DNA of 64,000 nucleotides from Leptidea sinapis (taxonomy: Eukaryota > Arthropoda > Insecta > Lepidoptera > Pieridae). Position numbers and translations under genes: made by a program. The stretch covers positions 1,860,001 through 1,924,000 of the forward strand of contig NC_066273.1 in assembly GCF_905404315.1 (NCBI RefSeq). The letters run 5' to 3'. Positions 54,930-63,917 of the stretch are shown here, piece after piece. Under the pieces are notes generated by a model, which was not told the DNA's origin, searched no databases, and saw nothing but the letters and a program-made list of their open reading frames with translations. Each line of letters starts with the position of its first letter. The stretch's first letter is position 1.

Positions 54930-55200
54930 ATTGATACATACACAAATAAAATTTGAAAACAAAATTTTGTGAACGATGTGGGACTCGAACCCACGACTGG
55001 CGTTCCGTGCCAGTGCTCTCCCAACTGAGATAACCGTTCGACTGACGTGTCGTCATAAAATGTTATATGCTTTGTTCAACTCTCCGGTTGTAGCTTCATC
55101 TACACGATCTACTTTACAGTTGATAACCTTCTCAACCCGAATATTTGCATATTAGGAAACTGACTTGAGATGTCCCACTTGTAAATCTAAACAATTTGTT
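54930..55200 (-). repeat. tRNA-element-2, copy at 55 kb
   Basis: Minus strand: head AAACAATTTGTTT's complement and ACTTGTAAATCTAAACAATT, conserved upstream domain, and the best tRNA-like domain of the family at 54971-55040. Acceptor GAACGGT pairs with ATCGTTC over 7 bp; anticodon arm CTGGC-ACGGAAC-GCCAG is perfect; B box GGTTCGAGTCC. The loop has C instead of U before the anticodon position, so it is not a normal tRNA. Confidence 0.82.
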
Positions 55201-55315
55201 TAGTGGGTTCGAGTCCCGCCCATTGTTCATAAAATTTTGTTTTCAAAATTTATTTGTGTATGAATCCAAGAAGTGAGGGTTATCACTTACAAGAACAACA
55301 AATTGTTTACTAATA
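55201..55315 (+). repeat. tRNA-element-2, inverted partial partner
   Basis: It begins inside the B-box arm (AGTGGGTTCGAGTCCCGCCC) and runs to the tail GAAGTGAGGGTTATCACTTA and ACAAATTGTTT. It is joined head-to-head with the copy before it. Confidence 0.75.
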
Positions 55316-55973
55316 CATGGAACAATTCATGGAAATAAAGAATACGTCATTGTTGGCCTAAAGGTCTAGATACCAGGCCATAAACTCGAAAAAAAAAGAA
55401 CACGTCACCCTGTCACTCAGCTGTCAAAAACTCAAGTGTCACTACACTACGCTCTGTCAATATATTCCCGCTAAAAATCCAACTTTGTCCCTGTAGTAAT
55501 TTAATAAAACAAGTATTGAGTCTTTTCAAGTATTTTATTTATTTAATCCTTTACTAAATACAGCTGAAACAAAAAACAGGACTTTGAAAAGCAATATATA
55601 TTCAGGATACGCAGATATTTACAAGGTAAACGATGAAATATCGGTCATATATTTCAGGGATTTGCGGATTTGAGTGGCTCATTTATTGGAAATAGTGAGC
55701 GGATATGAATTGAATTTTATTCGTTCCATCCGTTCGCTTCGTGAATATGTACGAATGACTAAACAAATAAACCGTTAATAGAACACATATGCTTAGTCAT
55801 ATACTGTCATAATATAAATAATAGATATTAATACCTATACGTATTAAATTATATCTTTGAAGCTTACTAAATTAACATCAAGAAGACAGTGAATATTCAT
55901 AAGTATCAATCTATCTATCTATATAGATTCTATACACATTAATGGAGAGCTGATTTTTTTGTTCAGTTATAGG
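55316..55973. other. unassigned stretch
   Basis: A short (ATCT)n run is at 55908-55922. Nothing else supported. Confidence 0.4.
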
Positions 55974-56291
55974 TTTTTTTTTTATGAAAATAATGGACGA
56001 GACGAGCAGGACGGTCAGCTGATGGTAATTGATGCGTCCTGCTCAATACAATGCAGTGCCGCTCAGCATTCTTGAAAAACCCCAAAAATTCTGAGCGGCA
56101 CTACAACTGCGCTCGTCACCTTGAGACATAAGATGTTAAGTCTCATTTGCCCAGTAATTTCACTAGCTACGGCGCCCTTCAGACCGAAACACAGTAATGC
56201 TTACACATTACTGCTTCACGGCAGAAATAGGCGCCTTTGTGGTACCCATAATCCAGCCGGCATCCTGTGCAAAGGTGCCTCCCACTGGTAC
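55974..56291 (-). repeat. Rep-A copy, full length
   Basis: Minus strand from TACCAGTGGGAGGCACC (56291) to the tail TCCATTATTTTCATAAAAAA (55974). The hairpins are well preserved (TGCCGCTCAG pairs with CTGAGCGGCA; CAGTAATG pairs with CATTACTG). A good reference copy. Confidence 0.9.
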
Positions 56292-56446
56292 TGCGAATAC
56301 TACTTTTTTTTTTTTTTTTTAGGGGCTTTTATATCTATATACATGTCAAATCAATACTATTTAACCGTTCGGAATAATACTTATACCATAAAGTGCAGCT
56401 GACGAAATTTTTTTTAGTAAAAAATATATGGTGATTCCTTATCCAG

Positions 56447-56815
56447 AACTTTTTTTATTTTTTTCTGGAATAGGAAGACAAACGAGCGTACGGGTCACCA
56501 GGTGCTAAGTGATCACCGCCGCCCACATTCTCGCAACAGCAGAGGAATCACAGGAGCGTTGTCGGCCTTTAAGGAAGTTGTACGCGCTGTTTTTGAAAGT
56601 ACCCATGTCGTATCGTCCCGGAAACACCGCACAAAGAAGCTCATTCCACAGGTTTGTAGTACGTGGAAGAAAGCTCCTTGAAAACCGCACTGTGGAGGAC
56701 CGCCACTTATCATAACTTGTGGCGTGTCGTGCAAAGGTCGAATTCGGCGGAAGGAATCAGGTTAAAAAGCTCTTCGTAACACTGCCCGTGATAAATACGG
56801 TAAAAGAAACAAATA
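56447..56815 (-). mobile_element. LINE-J 3' fragment
   Basis: Minus strand: RFSRSFLPRTTNLWNELLCA, VFPGRYDMGTFKNSAYNFL and the 3' UTR ending TCTTCCTATTCCAGAAAAAA. A short deletion removes the block between the RTTRHKL and VWRSS segments. Confidence 0.85.
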
Positions 56816-56839
56816 TTATATATATATTATATTAATAAC

Positions 56840-56965
56840 AGCGCAAAAAATAATGCTGGGAGAGTTTCCTGCACAACTCCTTCTCTCTAAGAGCGCCATT
56901 ATTTTCCGAAGCGGTGGTAGTGTTAAAAATGACATTAAAAAGAATTCTAAAGGAATCAGTTTTGA
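56840..56965 (+). mobile_element. LINE-C 3' UTR fragment
   Basis: GCTGGGAGAGTTTCCTGCAC, CTTCTCTCTAAGAGCGCCAT and CGAAGCGGTGGTAGTGTTAA match the LINE-C UTR at 33.05 kb. It starts within 30 bp of the LINE-J fragment. Confidence 0.75.
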
Positions 56966-57080
56966 GAAAATAATCTCTTTTGTATTTTTCACCTAGAAAT
57001 AACCATAGTTATATACGCAATACAAATACTTCGGTCAAGCGACTAAGATGGCAGGAGCGGGGTACTTATCTAATCACTAC

Positions 57081-57431
57081 ATAGTATAAAACAAAGTCGC
57101 TTTCTCTGTCCGTATATCCCTATGTATGCTTAAATCTTTAAAACTACGCAACGGATTTTGATGGGTTTTTTGTAATAGATAAAGTGATTGAAGGGGAAGG
57201 TTTATATGCATTAAACATCAATTAAAAAGTGGATAAATACTGCTATTTTTGAGGTTTCTAATGTGATGTCGTAAATAATTTTCAAACGCAGGCTGAAACC
57301 CTACGAGATTTATCAAAATAATGTACAAAATATTGTACACATTGAAAAGGTCTACAGAAAACTCGTATATTTTCAGTAAATGACCTAGGCTATATTTTTT
57401 ATACCCGTGCGAAGCCGGAGCAGGCCGCTAG
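57081..57431 (+). mobile_element. Helitron, third family
   Basis: The 5' side has ATAGTATAAAACAAAGTCGC and TTAAAACTACGCAACGGATT; the 3' end is ACCCGTGCGAAGCCGGAGCA and GGCCGCTAG followed by T. Non-autonomous. The 5' TC is uncertain, so the start is approximate. Confidence 0.7.
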
Positions 57432-58094
57432 TTAATAATATGGCAAAATAACGTTTGCCAAATGAGCTAGTACAAGTAGGTATATATATTCCTTCTTACT
57501 TCACAAAATTATACTATGAATATGTGAAATTCTAACAAAAGGCGAATTTCAAAATAACAACTTTCTATCACAAATCAATCTGAATATTTGCTGCACTAAA
57601 ACACTAAATATGAATGGTTAAAATACAAATTAATTGAATAATAAAATAATTATTGCTCCATCTACAATTGTGTGTATCTTTGTCTCGTATTTCTATAAAA
57701 TAACTTCACACTGATGTCTTTCTTACTAACTGCAGTTCCATTCAATTCAAAATCCACCTGCGTTAAGATAAAAAGCGTTAATACTTTCAGTAATTGCATC
57801 ACGTTACAGCTCGGTATAAAAACTAGAGTTATAAATAGTTTTTGTTCGGACTCCGCAATGTCTGGTCGCGCCGGCCTTGAATGGTAACGTGCGTTGATCT
57901 GCGTCGCAAGCCGCATGTCGCCACATTGCCAATCGCATACGTCATTCCATGCTTATAATATTCTCAGACATATGATTTATTTAACATAATATCAGCTAGC
58001 ATTTTGCCCACAACTTTGATCGTAGATATTTTATCATCTACACCGATTTTCGTCGCTTGTTCGTCAATTTCTGATTATAACTTTTAGTTCAGGC
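57432..58094. other. unassigned stretch
   Basis: A GC-richer piece at 57850-57950 has no supported frame. Confidence 0.4.
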
Positions 58095-58362
58095 CACCAG
58101 TGGCTCCTTTGCACAGGATGCCGGCTGAATATGGGTACCACAACGGCGCCTATTTCTGTCGTGAAGCAGTAATGTGTAAACATTACTGGGCAAATGAGAC
58201 TTGACATCTTATGTCTCAAGGTGACGAGCGCAATTGTAGTGCCGCTCAGAATTTTTGGGCTTTTCATGAATCCTGAGCGGCATGGCATTGCAATGGGCAG
58301 GGCGTATTAATTACCATCATCTGAACGTCCTGCTCGTCTCGTCCCATATTTTCATAAAACAA
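58095..58362 (+). repeat. Rep-A copy with internal deletion
   Basis: Head ACCAGTGGCTCCTTTGCACA to tail CTCGTCTCGTCCCATATTTT. After CATTACTG it jumps directly to GGCAAATGAGAC: the GGGCGCCGTAGCTAGTGAAA block is lost between two ATTACTG repeats, which fits a slippage deletion. Confidence 0.88.
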
Positions 58363-58459
58363 CATTACCTATAAATCTATAGTATTTTCTTGTTTTTAGT
58401 CAGCTGTATTTAGAATTGTACCATGTATTAGTAACTTAATAATTTCATTCTTTCTATTT

Positions 58460-58650
58460 TTTAGGGACATTTTATCCCGATATAAGTGTTTTGTTAATTG
58501 GAGAGGTGATAAAACCGGTTGAATCCAAATTACAACGAGGCCCCCGTATTGAAGGATTGGCGAATATACTTAGTTCTGCAGCATCGGTGGTTAAAAAGAT
58601 TAGACAATTGACAGATATTGTTATGGGGCAACGATGCCGATATTAATACA
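58460..58650 (+). pseudogene. exon-like fragment of unknown protein, copy 2
   Basis: After CTATTTTTTAG the frame reads TFYPDISVLLIGEVIKPVES, KLQRGPRIEGLANILSS and AASVVKKIRQLTDIVMGQ, then a stop. The first part matches the minus-strand fragment at 54.9 kb. No domain I can name; no clear 5' splice site. Confidence 0.45.
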
Positions 58651-58789
58651 ATATATATAACATACAATCTTTCTGAACGTTACAAATTTAAATGAAACTC
58701 TTTTAATTGGATTAATTGTAAACTATATTAACATTGATTTTGCGTAAAAGTTACATTTTTATTATTATTTTAGCTAACCCGACGTTTTG

Positions 58790-58806
58790 TGACCTTGACC
58801 TTGACC
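58790..58806 (-). promoter_or_regulatory. two overlapping FTZ-F1/SF-1-type sites
   Basis: The minus strand reads GGTCAAGGTCAAGGTCA, in which TCAAGGTCA (FTZ-F1/ERR monomer consensus YCAAGGYCR) occurs twice with overlap. Binding is inference from the motif only. Confidence 0.35.
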
Positions 58807-58958
58807 GAGGCGCTCTAGAAAGCACGTTTTCAGGGGGACCGCGGTTGACAGGAGTCGAGAGAGTATCTGTCATAGGTAGTTGTCAATATGAAATGTAATG
58901 TAAAAACACAGTTACAATTACACGCGTTTTAATTCTTTAAAAACTGTTTTATTTCTAA

Positions 58959-59107
58959 CTAGCTGACCTGCCAAACGTTGTTTTGCCATATAAATTATAT
59001 ATGTGAACTTCAACGAATCTATTACAAAAGATTTCATTGAGATCGGTCAAATAGTTTAGGAGTTATTAGGGAACATACAAACATACATTCTCTTTTATAT
59101 ATATAGA
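58959..59107 (-). mobile_element. short Helitron, first of a tandem
   Basis: Minus strand: starts TCTATATATATAAAAGAGAA, ends CAAACGTTTGGCAGGTCAG and CTAG. The GGCAAAACAACGTTTGGC hairpin lies next to the end. Its start lies exactly against the CTAG end of the next Helitron. Confidence 0.78.
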
Positions 59108-59544
59108 CTAGTGGACCCAACAGACGTTGTCCTGTACACACGTCTTAAATTTACAAAATCTGTCCAGCCGTTAAGAGGAGTTCTTATTTATATGGACGGA
59201 GAGAATTATATTATATGGACGGAATTGAGAATCTAAACCAATCTCAAATTCACTGAAACAAACAAAAAAATCATCAAAATCGGTCCAGCCGTTTAGGAGG
59301 TAGTTTAATTGTGAATCTAAACCATTCTAAAATCCACCTGAAGACACACACCAATCTCAAATTCACTGGAACACACAAAAATATCATCAAAATCGGTCCA
59401 GCCGTTTAGGAGGTAGTTCAATTGTGAATCTAAACCATCCTCGAATCCCCTTGAACTCACACAAAAATTTCATCCAAATCGTTCCAGCCGTCTAGGAGGA
59501 GTTCAGTGACATACACACGCACACAAGAAATATATATATAAAGA
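59108..59544 (-). mobile_element. Helitron with internal minisatellite, second copy
   Basis: It has the same structure as 37973-38413: CTAG end at 59108, start TCTTTATATATATATTTCTT at 59544, and repeats with ATCGGTCCAGCCGTTTAGGA. It has an extra ATATGGACGGA duplication near 59190-59222. Confidence 0.78.
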
Positions 59545-59558
59545 TAGATATATAATAT

Positions 59559-59732
59559 TCTCGTGTCGCTGTGTTAGTTACCAAACTTCTTCGGAACGGC
59601 TGAAACGATTTGTTTGAAATTTTGTGTGCATATCGGGTAGATCTGAGAATCAGCCAATATCTAATTTTATAGCCCAAAAATTTATTTTTTATATTTTTAC
59701 TAATTTGTCTGCAAGCTTGCTGGGTCAGCTAG
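59559..59732 (+). mobile_element. Helitron, inverted to its neighbours
   Basis: Starts TCTCGTGTCGCTGTGTTAGT, ends TCTGCAAGCTTGCTGGGTCA and GCTAG followed by T. The palindrome GCAAGCTTGC is the terminal hairpin. 174 bp. Confidence 0.75.
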
Positions 59733-60160
59733 TAAATCTATTTTAAGAATCTGTATGGTTGTAACTATTCACCTATTTTAAGGTGTACTAACTTACTAAA
59801 TAATGTTGAAAGGCGAATGAAACTAATGCTAAGGCATCGTAAGTGAAAATAATGGCGATTTATAGGCGACATAAGTGGGAAGATGCGGTGCGGAGGGGGC
59901 AGTGGACAGAACAGTCAGGGTTAGCACTTCTGAGTAATTAAATCACAATAATTTAATAATAAAATAATTTTGTTTCCATCTATTAATTAAATAAATGATT
60001 TTAAATAGGTAAGACTTAAGTGAAATTTTTGTTTATATGTTTTTGTTTTCTTTTGTGTAGGTAGGTGGTCATGTTGACATTTAATAGGTTAGTGCCTTTT
60101 TATGAAAAAAAAAATTATTTAAAAGTCACACACGCTTACTTGTTCCTAATATCAAATCAA
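59733..60160. other. unassigned AT-rich stretch
   Basis: Nothing supported. Confidence 0.4.
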
Positions 60161-60164
60161 ATTA

Positions 60165-60490
60165 AATCAAAATCAGTTCATCCACGTAGGTCACGGAAAT
60201 GACACTTATGAATGTCAAAAAAAATTAAAATATTTTTCTTATTGAATCTACCGCTACTTCGTAAAGGGTTGAGCTAATGAGAAGAAGTAGCAAGAAACTC
60301 ATTGCCACTCTTTTATATCAAGATTTATAAATCATTTCAATTACAATATAATATGTAAAATGTAAAATGATGCAACAAACACACTCAAACGTCAAATAGT
60401 CAATGTCTTACACGAGTAAGTCAAAAAAGTAAATGTAAATTAATACAAAATTTATTGAGTACAGTAGCTGCATCATCCACATACACATTA
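60165..60490 (-). mobile_element. LINE-D 3' end, second copy
   Basis: Reverse complement of 47028-47350: from GTGTATGTGGATGATGCAGC (60490) to GACCTACGTGGATGAACTGA (about 60170). The two copies are very similar. Confidence 0.8.
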
Positions 60491-61165
60491 AAATCAGTTA
60501 ACAAAACAAAAAAGATCGATCCAAGATTTATTCGTAGAGACGTTGTTAACATCCCTACACTAGATCTCTGTAACTAAGTTTTCTTTTTGAGATAAATAAA
60601 GTTTCTGAAACCTAGGTTTGAGTTAAATTATTTCACACGTGTACAATAGAAGGGAAACGTATTGTTTAATAATTCAAATGTAAAATTAACAGAAGCTCAA
60701 CAAACTTTGTCTTACAAAGGTAGACCGCCGCCTCACATAGCCCCTGTCTGACAGTTGCTGTGTCTGTGGTCAACTCATGATCTCACTTAGTGTAAATTGT
60801 GCTTCGAATTTCTGGAAAATGGAGGACATTTCACTAAAATGGACCTTTCCAGAATGAATTATTTATCAGTATGGACCTTTGCTGAAATTTTAAGAAGGTT
60901 AGATGGGTTTTGGTGTACTTATACAAATAATTACATATACGCATAGCATTTGTTTATTTATATTTTTAATCTTTCGTGTAATTAATGTGTATGTATATGA
61001 ATTGTATTTTTTGTAATTGACGTTGACGAGCAATAAAATATTTTTGACTTTTACTAGATATGATCTGAATAAATGTATCTTGACAAATTGCATTTTGTTT
61101 TTTTTTTCTGCACAATTGACGGCCGGTTCCTGTAGAAAAGAGAAGAATAGAAATATATTTATAGT
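60491..61165. other. unassigned stretch
   Basis: Nothing supported; frames at 60899 and 60966 (-) run into the Helitron that follows. Confidence 0.4.
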
Positions 61166-61168
61166 AAA

Positions 61169-61481
61169 CTAACTGACCTAGCAAACGTTGTATTGCGGCT
61201 ATTAAAATCGCGATACAAAAGTAACTGTTGATCGTAGATGGGTGAAAATTTGATGTTGTATTATTTTTTAATGCTGACTCATAAACAAATTTAAAAAAAA
61301 TTGTCAAAATAAAAAAGAAAAATTGGCGTGGACCCCTAAGATTTAGGGGGATGAAAAAAAGTAGATGTTGTCCGATTCTCAGACCTACCCAATATGCACT
61401 CAAAATTTCATGAGAATCGGTCAAGCCGTTTCGAAGGAGTTTAACTACAAACACCGCGACATGAGAATTTTATATATTAGA
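61169..61481 (-). mobile_element. Helitron, second family, further copy
   Basis: Minus strand: starts TCTAATATATAAAATTCTCA, contains CGATTCTCATGAAATTTTGA, ends AATACAACGTTTGCTAGGTC and AGTTAG (CTAA on the plus strand, a changed end). The 162-codon minus frame over it is not a gene. Confidence 0.78.
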
Positions 61482-61494
61482 TATAAAATAGGGA

Positions 61495-61598
61495 GTAACA
61501 ATAACATAACATATTGTAACAACATGCGGTAAACCTCATGAAGCTACATCAGTTTTTATATGGGCTTTGACATGGGGAGAAGAACTGACAAGAAATTC
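61495..61598 (-). mobile_element. LINE 3' UTR fragment, further family
   Basis: Minus strand: GAATTTCTTGTCAGTTCTTC, TCCCCATGTCAAAGCCCAT and CTGATGTAGCTTCATGAGGT; shared with 63560-63790, where Rep-A interrupts it. Confidence 0.55.
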
Positions 61599-61740
61599 CT
61601 AAACACTACAGTTTGGGAATGAAGCGACCCCTCCCAGGCTACTTAATGATAAAGTGTATTGTACGAAATTATCGAATGGGTTTATGACGTTCAATAAGCC
61701 ATAAATACCATTTTGAATAAAAATATTTGAATTTGAAAAC
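61599..61740 (+). mobile_element. LINE-B 3' fragment
   Basis: ACTACAGTTTGGGAATGAAG (the DTTDWE end of ORF2 in LINE-B) then TATGACGTTCAATAAGCCAT and the end AATATTTGAATTTGAA. The 3' UTR middle is deleted. Confidence 0.7.
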
Positions 61741-61964
61741 ATGATCAGATAAAAACATTAAAAGGGATAAAAACAAGTGAAATATGGAATATTATATTAG
61801 TTATTTGCGAAAAGGTCACTGTGCCTACTGTAAAGCCAACGGAAACATTGACATACATAGATGCTTATTACTCGCATTAAAAGCCCACTAAAATTATTTA
61901 AATGGTCATTCGTTTTAGGCAAAGGAAATACAATATTTTATTAAATTTAATGGTATGGTTACAG
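61741..61964 (+). other. intron upstream of the glypican exon
   Basis: AT-rich sequence ending TGGTATGGTTACAG, a usable 3' splice site with a weak pyrimidine tract. CTAAAATTATTTAAATGG at about 61889 could hold a branch point. Confidence 0.5.
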
Positions 61965-62108
61965 GATTGTTATGTGGAGGACACTGCTGCGGTCGAGGAA
62001 GAGAAAAGCAGGTCCGAGACGTGATCCGGCGGAGTGCCGAGGAAAAACTTGCTGCTGCAACGAGACCCATAGCTGAGCTTCTGTTGGCAACCAGAAGAAC
62101 CTTACAAG
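61965..62108 (+). CDS. internal exon of a glypican-like gene (dally/dlp family)
   Basis: A 144-bp exon between AG (61963-61964) and GT (62109-62110). Both introns are phase 1, so the exon is symmetric. With one base from the previous exon it encodes about 48 residues: GLLCGGHCCGRGREKQVRDV, IRRSAEEKLAAATRPIAELL, LATRRTLQ. The CGGxCC motif followed by an amphipathic helix is the pattern near the N-terminus of insect Dally-type glypicans, where these cysteines join the conserved disulfide set of the helical core. Glypicans are GPI-anchored heparan sulfate proteoglycans that shape Wnt, Hh and BMP signalling at the cell surface. The exon is much richer in GC than its surroundings and not repeated in the window. 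No other exon of the gene was found here, so symbol (dally or dlp) is left open. Confidence 0.7.
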
Positions 62109-62270
62109 GTTTGTCTGTTTATTTATTTCTTATTTATTTTTAATTATGTGATTAACATAATATTTATTTTTTGGAGTTTACTTCTTAAGAATCGATATTC
62201 ATATAAGGCGCCCGTTATGAGAAAAATATGGAGACTAAAACCTACTCATCAAATGGGATAGTAACGTTTT
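62109..62270. other. intron downstream of the glypican exon
   Basis: Starts GTTTGTCTG. Nothing else is recognised up to the microsatellite. Confidence 0.5.
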
Positions 62271-62303
62271 TGGTGCGCGTGTGTGTGTGTGTGTGTGTGT
62301 GTA
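62271..62303 (+). repeat. (TG)n microsatellite
   Basis: GCGTGTGTG... followed by TATACATATACTTGTGTG. Pairs as an inverted repeat with the CA tract 170 bp downstream. Confidence 0.95.
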
Positions 62304-62471
62304 TACATATACTTGTGTGTAGCCAGCATACACAGTATACTGAGTGATAGCTTACGAATGTAGTATAATATACCTATTAGGATGTGCCAAAATGTAACTT
62401 CCTTGATGGACCTTTTAAAATTGGAATTTTGAGTTCCGCTTTTAACAGGAGTTGTGTTTGGGCATTTACAA

Positions 62472-62472
62472 G

Positions 62473-62521
<49 letters not shown>

Positions 62522-62525
62522 ACAC
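62472..62525 (+). repeat. (CA)n microsatellite
   Basis: ACAAGTATACACACAC... about 20 CA units. Frames over it on either strand are low-complexity artefacts. Confidence 0.95.
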
Positions 62526-62711
62526 AACTGAAAACTGAAAAACATATTTACTTTTTTTTATTTATTGTCAAAATATACAAGAAACAAACTTCAAAACAAT
62601 TTAAGCCATCCTCATGAAACTTAAGTATTTATGTGGGGATTAGCGAGTTCACTTATTCTAAACTTAAAATGTTTTAATATTAAATAATTATCATTCTAAA
62701 AATAGGAAATA
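62526..62711. other. unassigned stretch
   Basis: Nothing supported. Confidence 0.4.
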
Positions 62712-62812
62712 TTAGGATGGATGAGGGCAGCGCAAGACCGATCGTCATGGCGATATTTGGGGGAGGCCTTTGTCAGTCAGCAGACGTCTTCCGGCTGAAA
62801 TGATGATTCTAA
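62712..62812 (+). mobile_element. LINE-F 3' fragment
   Basis: ATGGATGAGGGCAGCGCAAG, CGATATTTGGGGGAGGCCTT and CAGCAGACGTCTTCCGGCTG with ATGATGATT at the end match 31060-31160. Confidence 0.75.
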
Positions 62813-63559
62813 AAATATCCAATAAAGGCGAAAAAAAATTATTTTTACATACAATAACATGACTAAATTAAATAGGAAAGGAGACAAAGCAAAATAAAAA
62901 CATAGAAAAACAATAGAAATAATGAAAAAATGAGACACCCAGGCTATGCTCATTAGTAATAGGCATTACCTAGAGTATGTGGCCATGATCAGCGGCACTC
63001 ATTCCCAAGATATGTCTCTTACATCGACCTAAAAGCAATGATTTTGTATTACTAGTAACTATAAAAGAATTTGGCTGACTTGCCACATTCTATTATATTC
63101 ATTTTACGATTTTGGGCAATATATAGTTCCATTTATTTTAAAAAAATGTTTTCGTTTTCATGTAACTTAAATTCATAAGATCGAATATTTTTTTAAATAG
63201 ATAGTCTCTGATTTGGAATAGTTTGCAAGGTATTAATAACTAGAATTTTAATAAGTACACAAGAAATACATCGGAACTATTGATAAACATACTAATCTAA
63301 GCACAAGATATAATATACCAAACGTCGTATATACCGTGTCATAAATATACCGCAATATTACAAATGCGGGGATACAAGTGCTAAATGACACATAAATATT
63401 TAGCAAGTAAAGTGGTTCAGCGGATATTCTAATTCGCGCTCCGAGACCGTTGACGACTGTTGAGAGTCCCTCTTGCAAAATTTGAATTTACAATTTGAAT
63501 ATATTAGACCACGATTATCGGCGGAAGTTATCAGTACCTACTCCAGATAGAAATATATT
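62813..63559. other. unassigned stretch
   Basis: No supported feature. Confidence 0.4.
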
Positions 63560-63790
63560 TACTTACCATACGGAGTGACAATCACATTACATATTGCGAC
63601 AACACTTGGTAAACGACATTACCAGTGGAAGGCTCCTTTGCACAGGATGCCGGCTAGATTATGGGTCCCACGACGGCGCCTATCATATCTAAGCTACATC
63701 AGTTCGTAAAGGGGTTTTGATATGGGGAGAAGAACTGATAAGAAACTCCCAGCCCACCTTTTAAATCCAATAACAACTCAGCCTGGTAAA
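63560..63790 (-). mobile_element. LINE 3' UTR fragment split by Rep-A
   Basis: Flanking parts GACAATCACATTACATATTG and AAGCTACATCAGTTCGTAAA match 61500-61600 in order; Rep-A sequence at 63620-63684 lies between them. Confidence 0.6.
63620..63684 (+). repeat. Rep-A head fragment, nested
   Basis: TTACCAGTGGAAGGCTCCTT, TGCACAGGATGCCGGCTAGA and CACGACGGCGCCTAT: the first 65 bp of Rep-A only. Tail and hairpins are missing. Confidence 0.85.
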
Positions 63791-63917
63791 TATGTCAATT
63801 TGAGGGGACCTGCGCAAAACCAAACAAGAATTACAAACAACAAAGTTGAATTATGTAATTTTGTTTCGAATATATATTTTTTATGATTATGGTTACTAAT
63901 ACCCGTGTATTTATTTA

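Noticed and set aside
54971..55040. Functional tRNA gene
   Set aside because: Stems are good, but the anticodon loop lacks the U before the anticodon, and the sequence is part of a dispersed element with the same flanks elsewhere.
60966..61454. 162-codon minus-strand frame
   Set aside because: Covers a Helitron and AT-rich flanks; low complexity, no domain.
62249..62617. Frames over the TG and CA tracts
   Set aside because: Poly-CV and poly-TH peptides are microsatellite artefacts.
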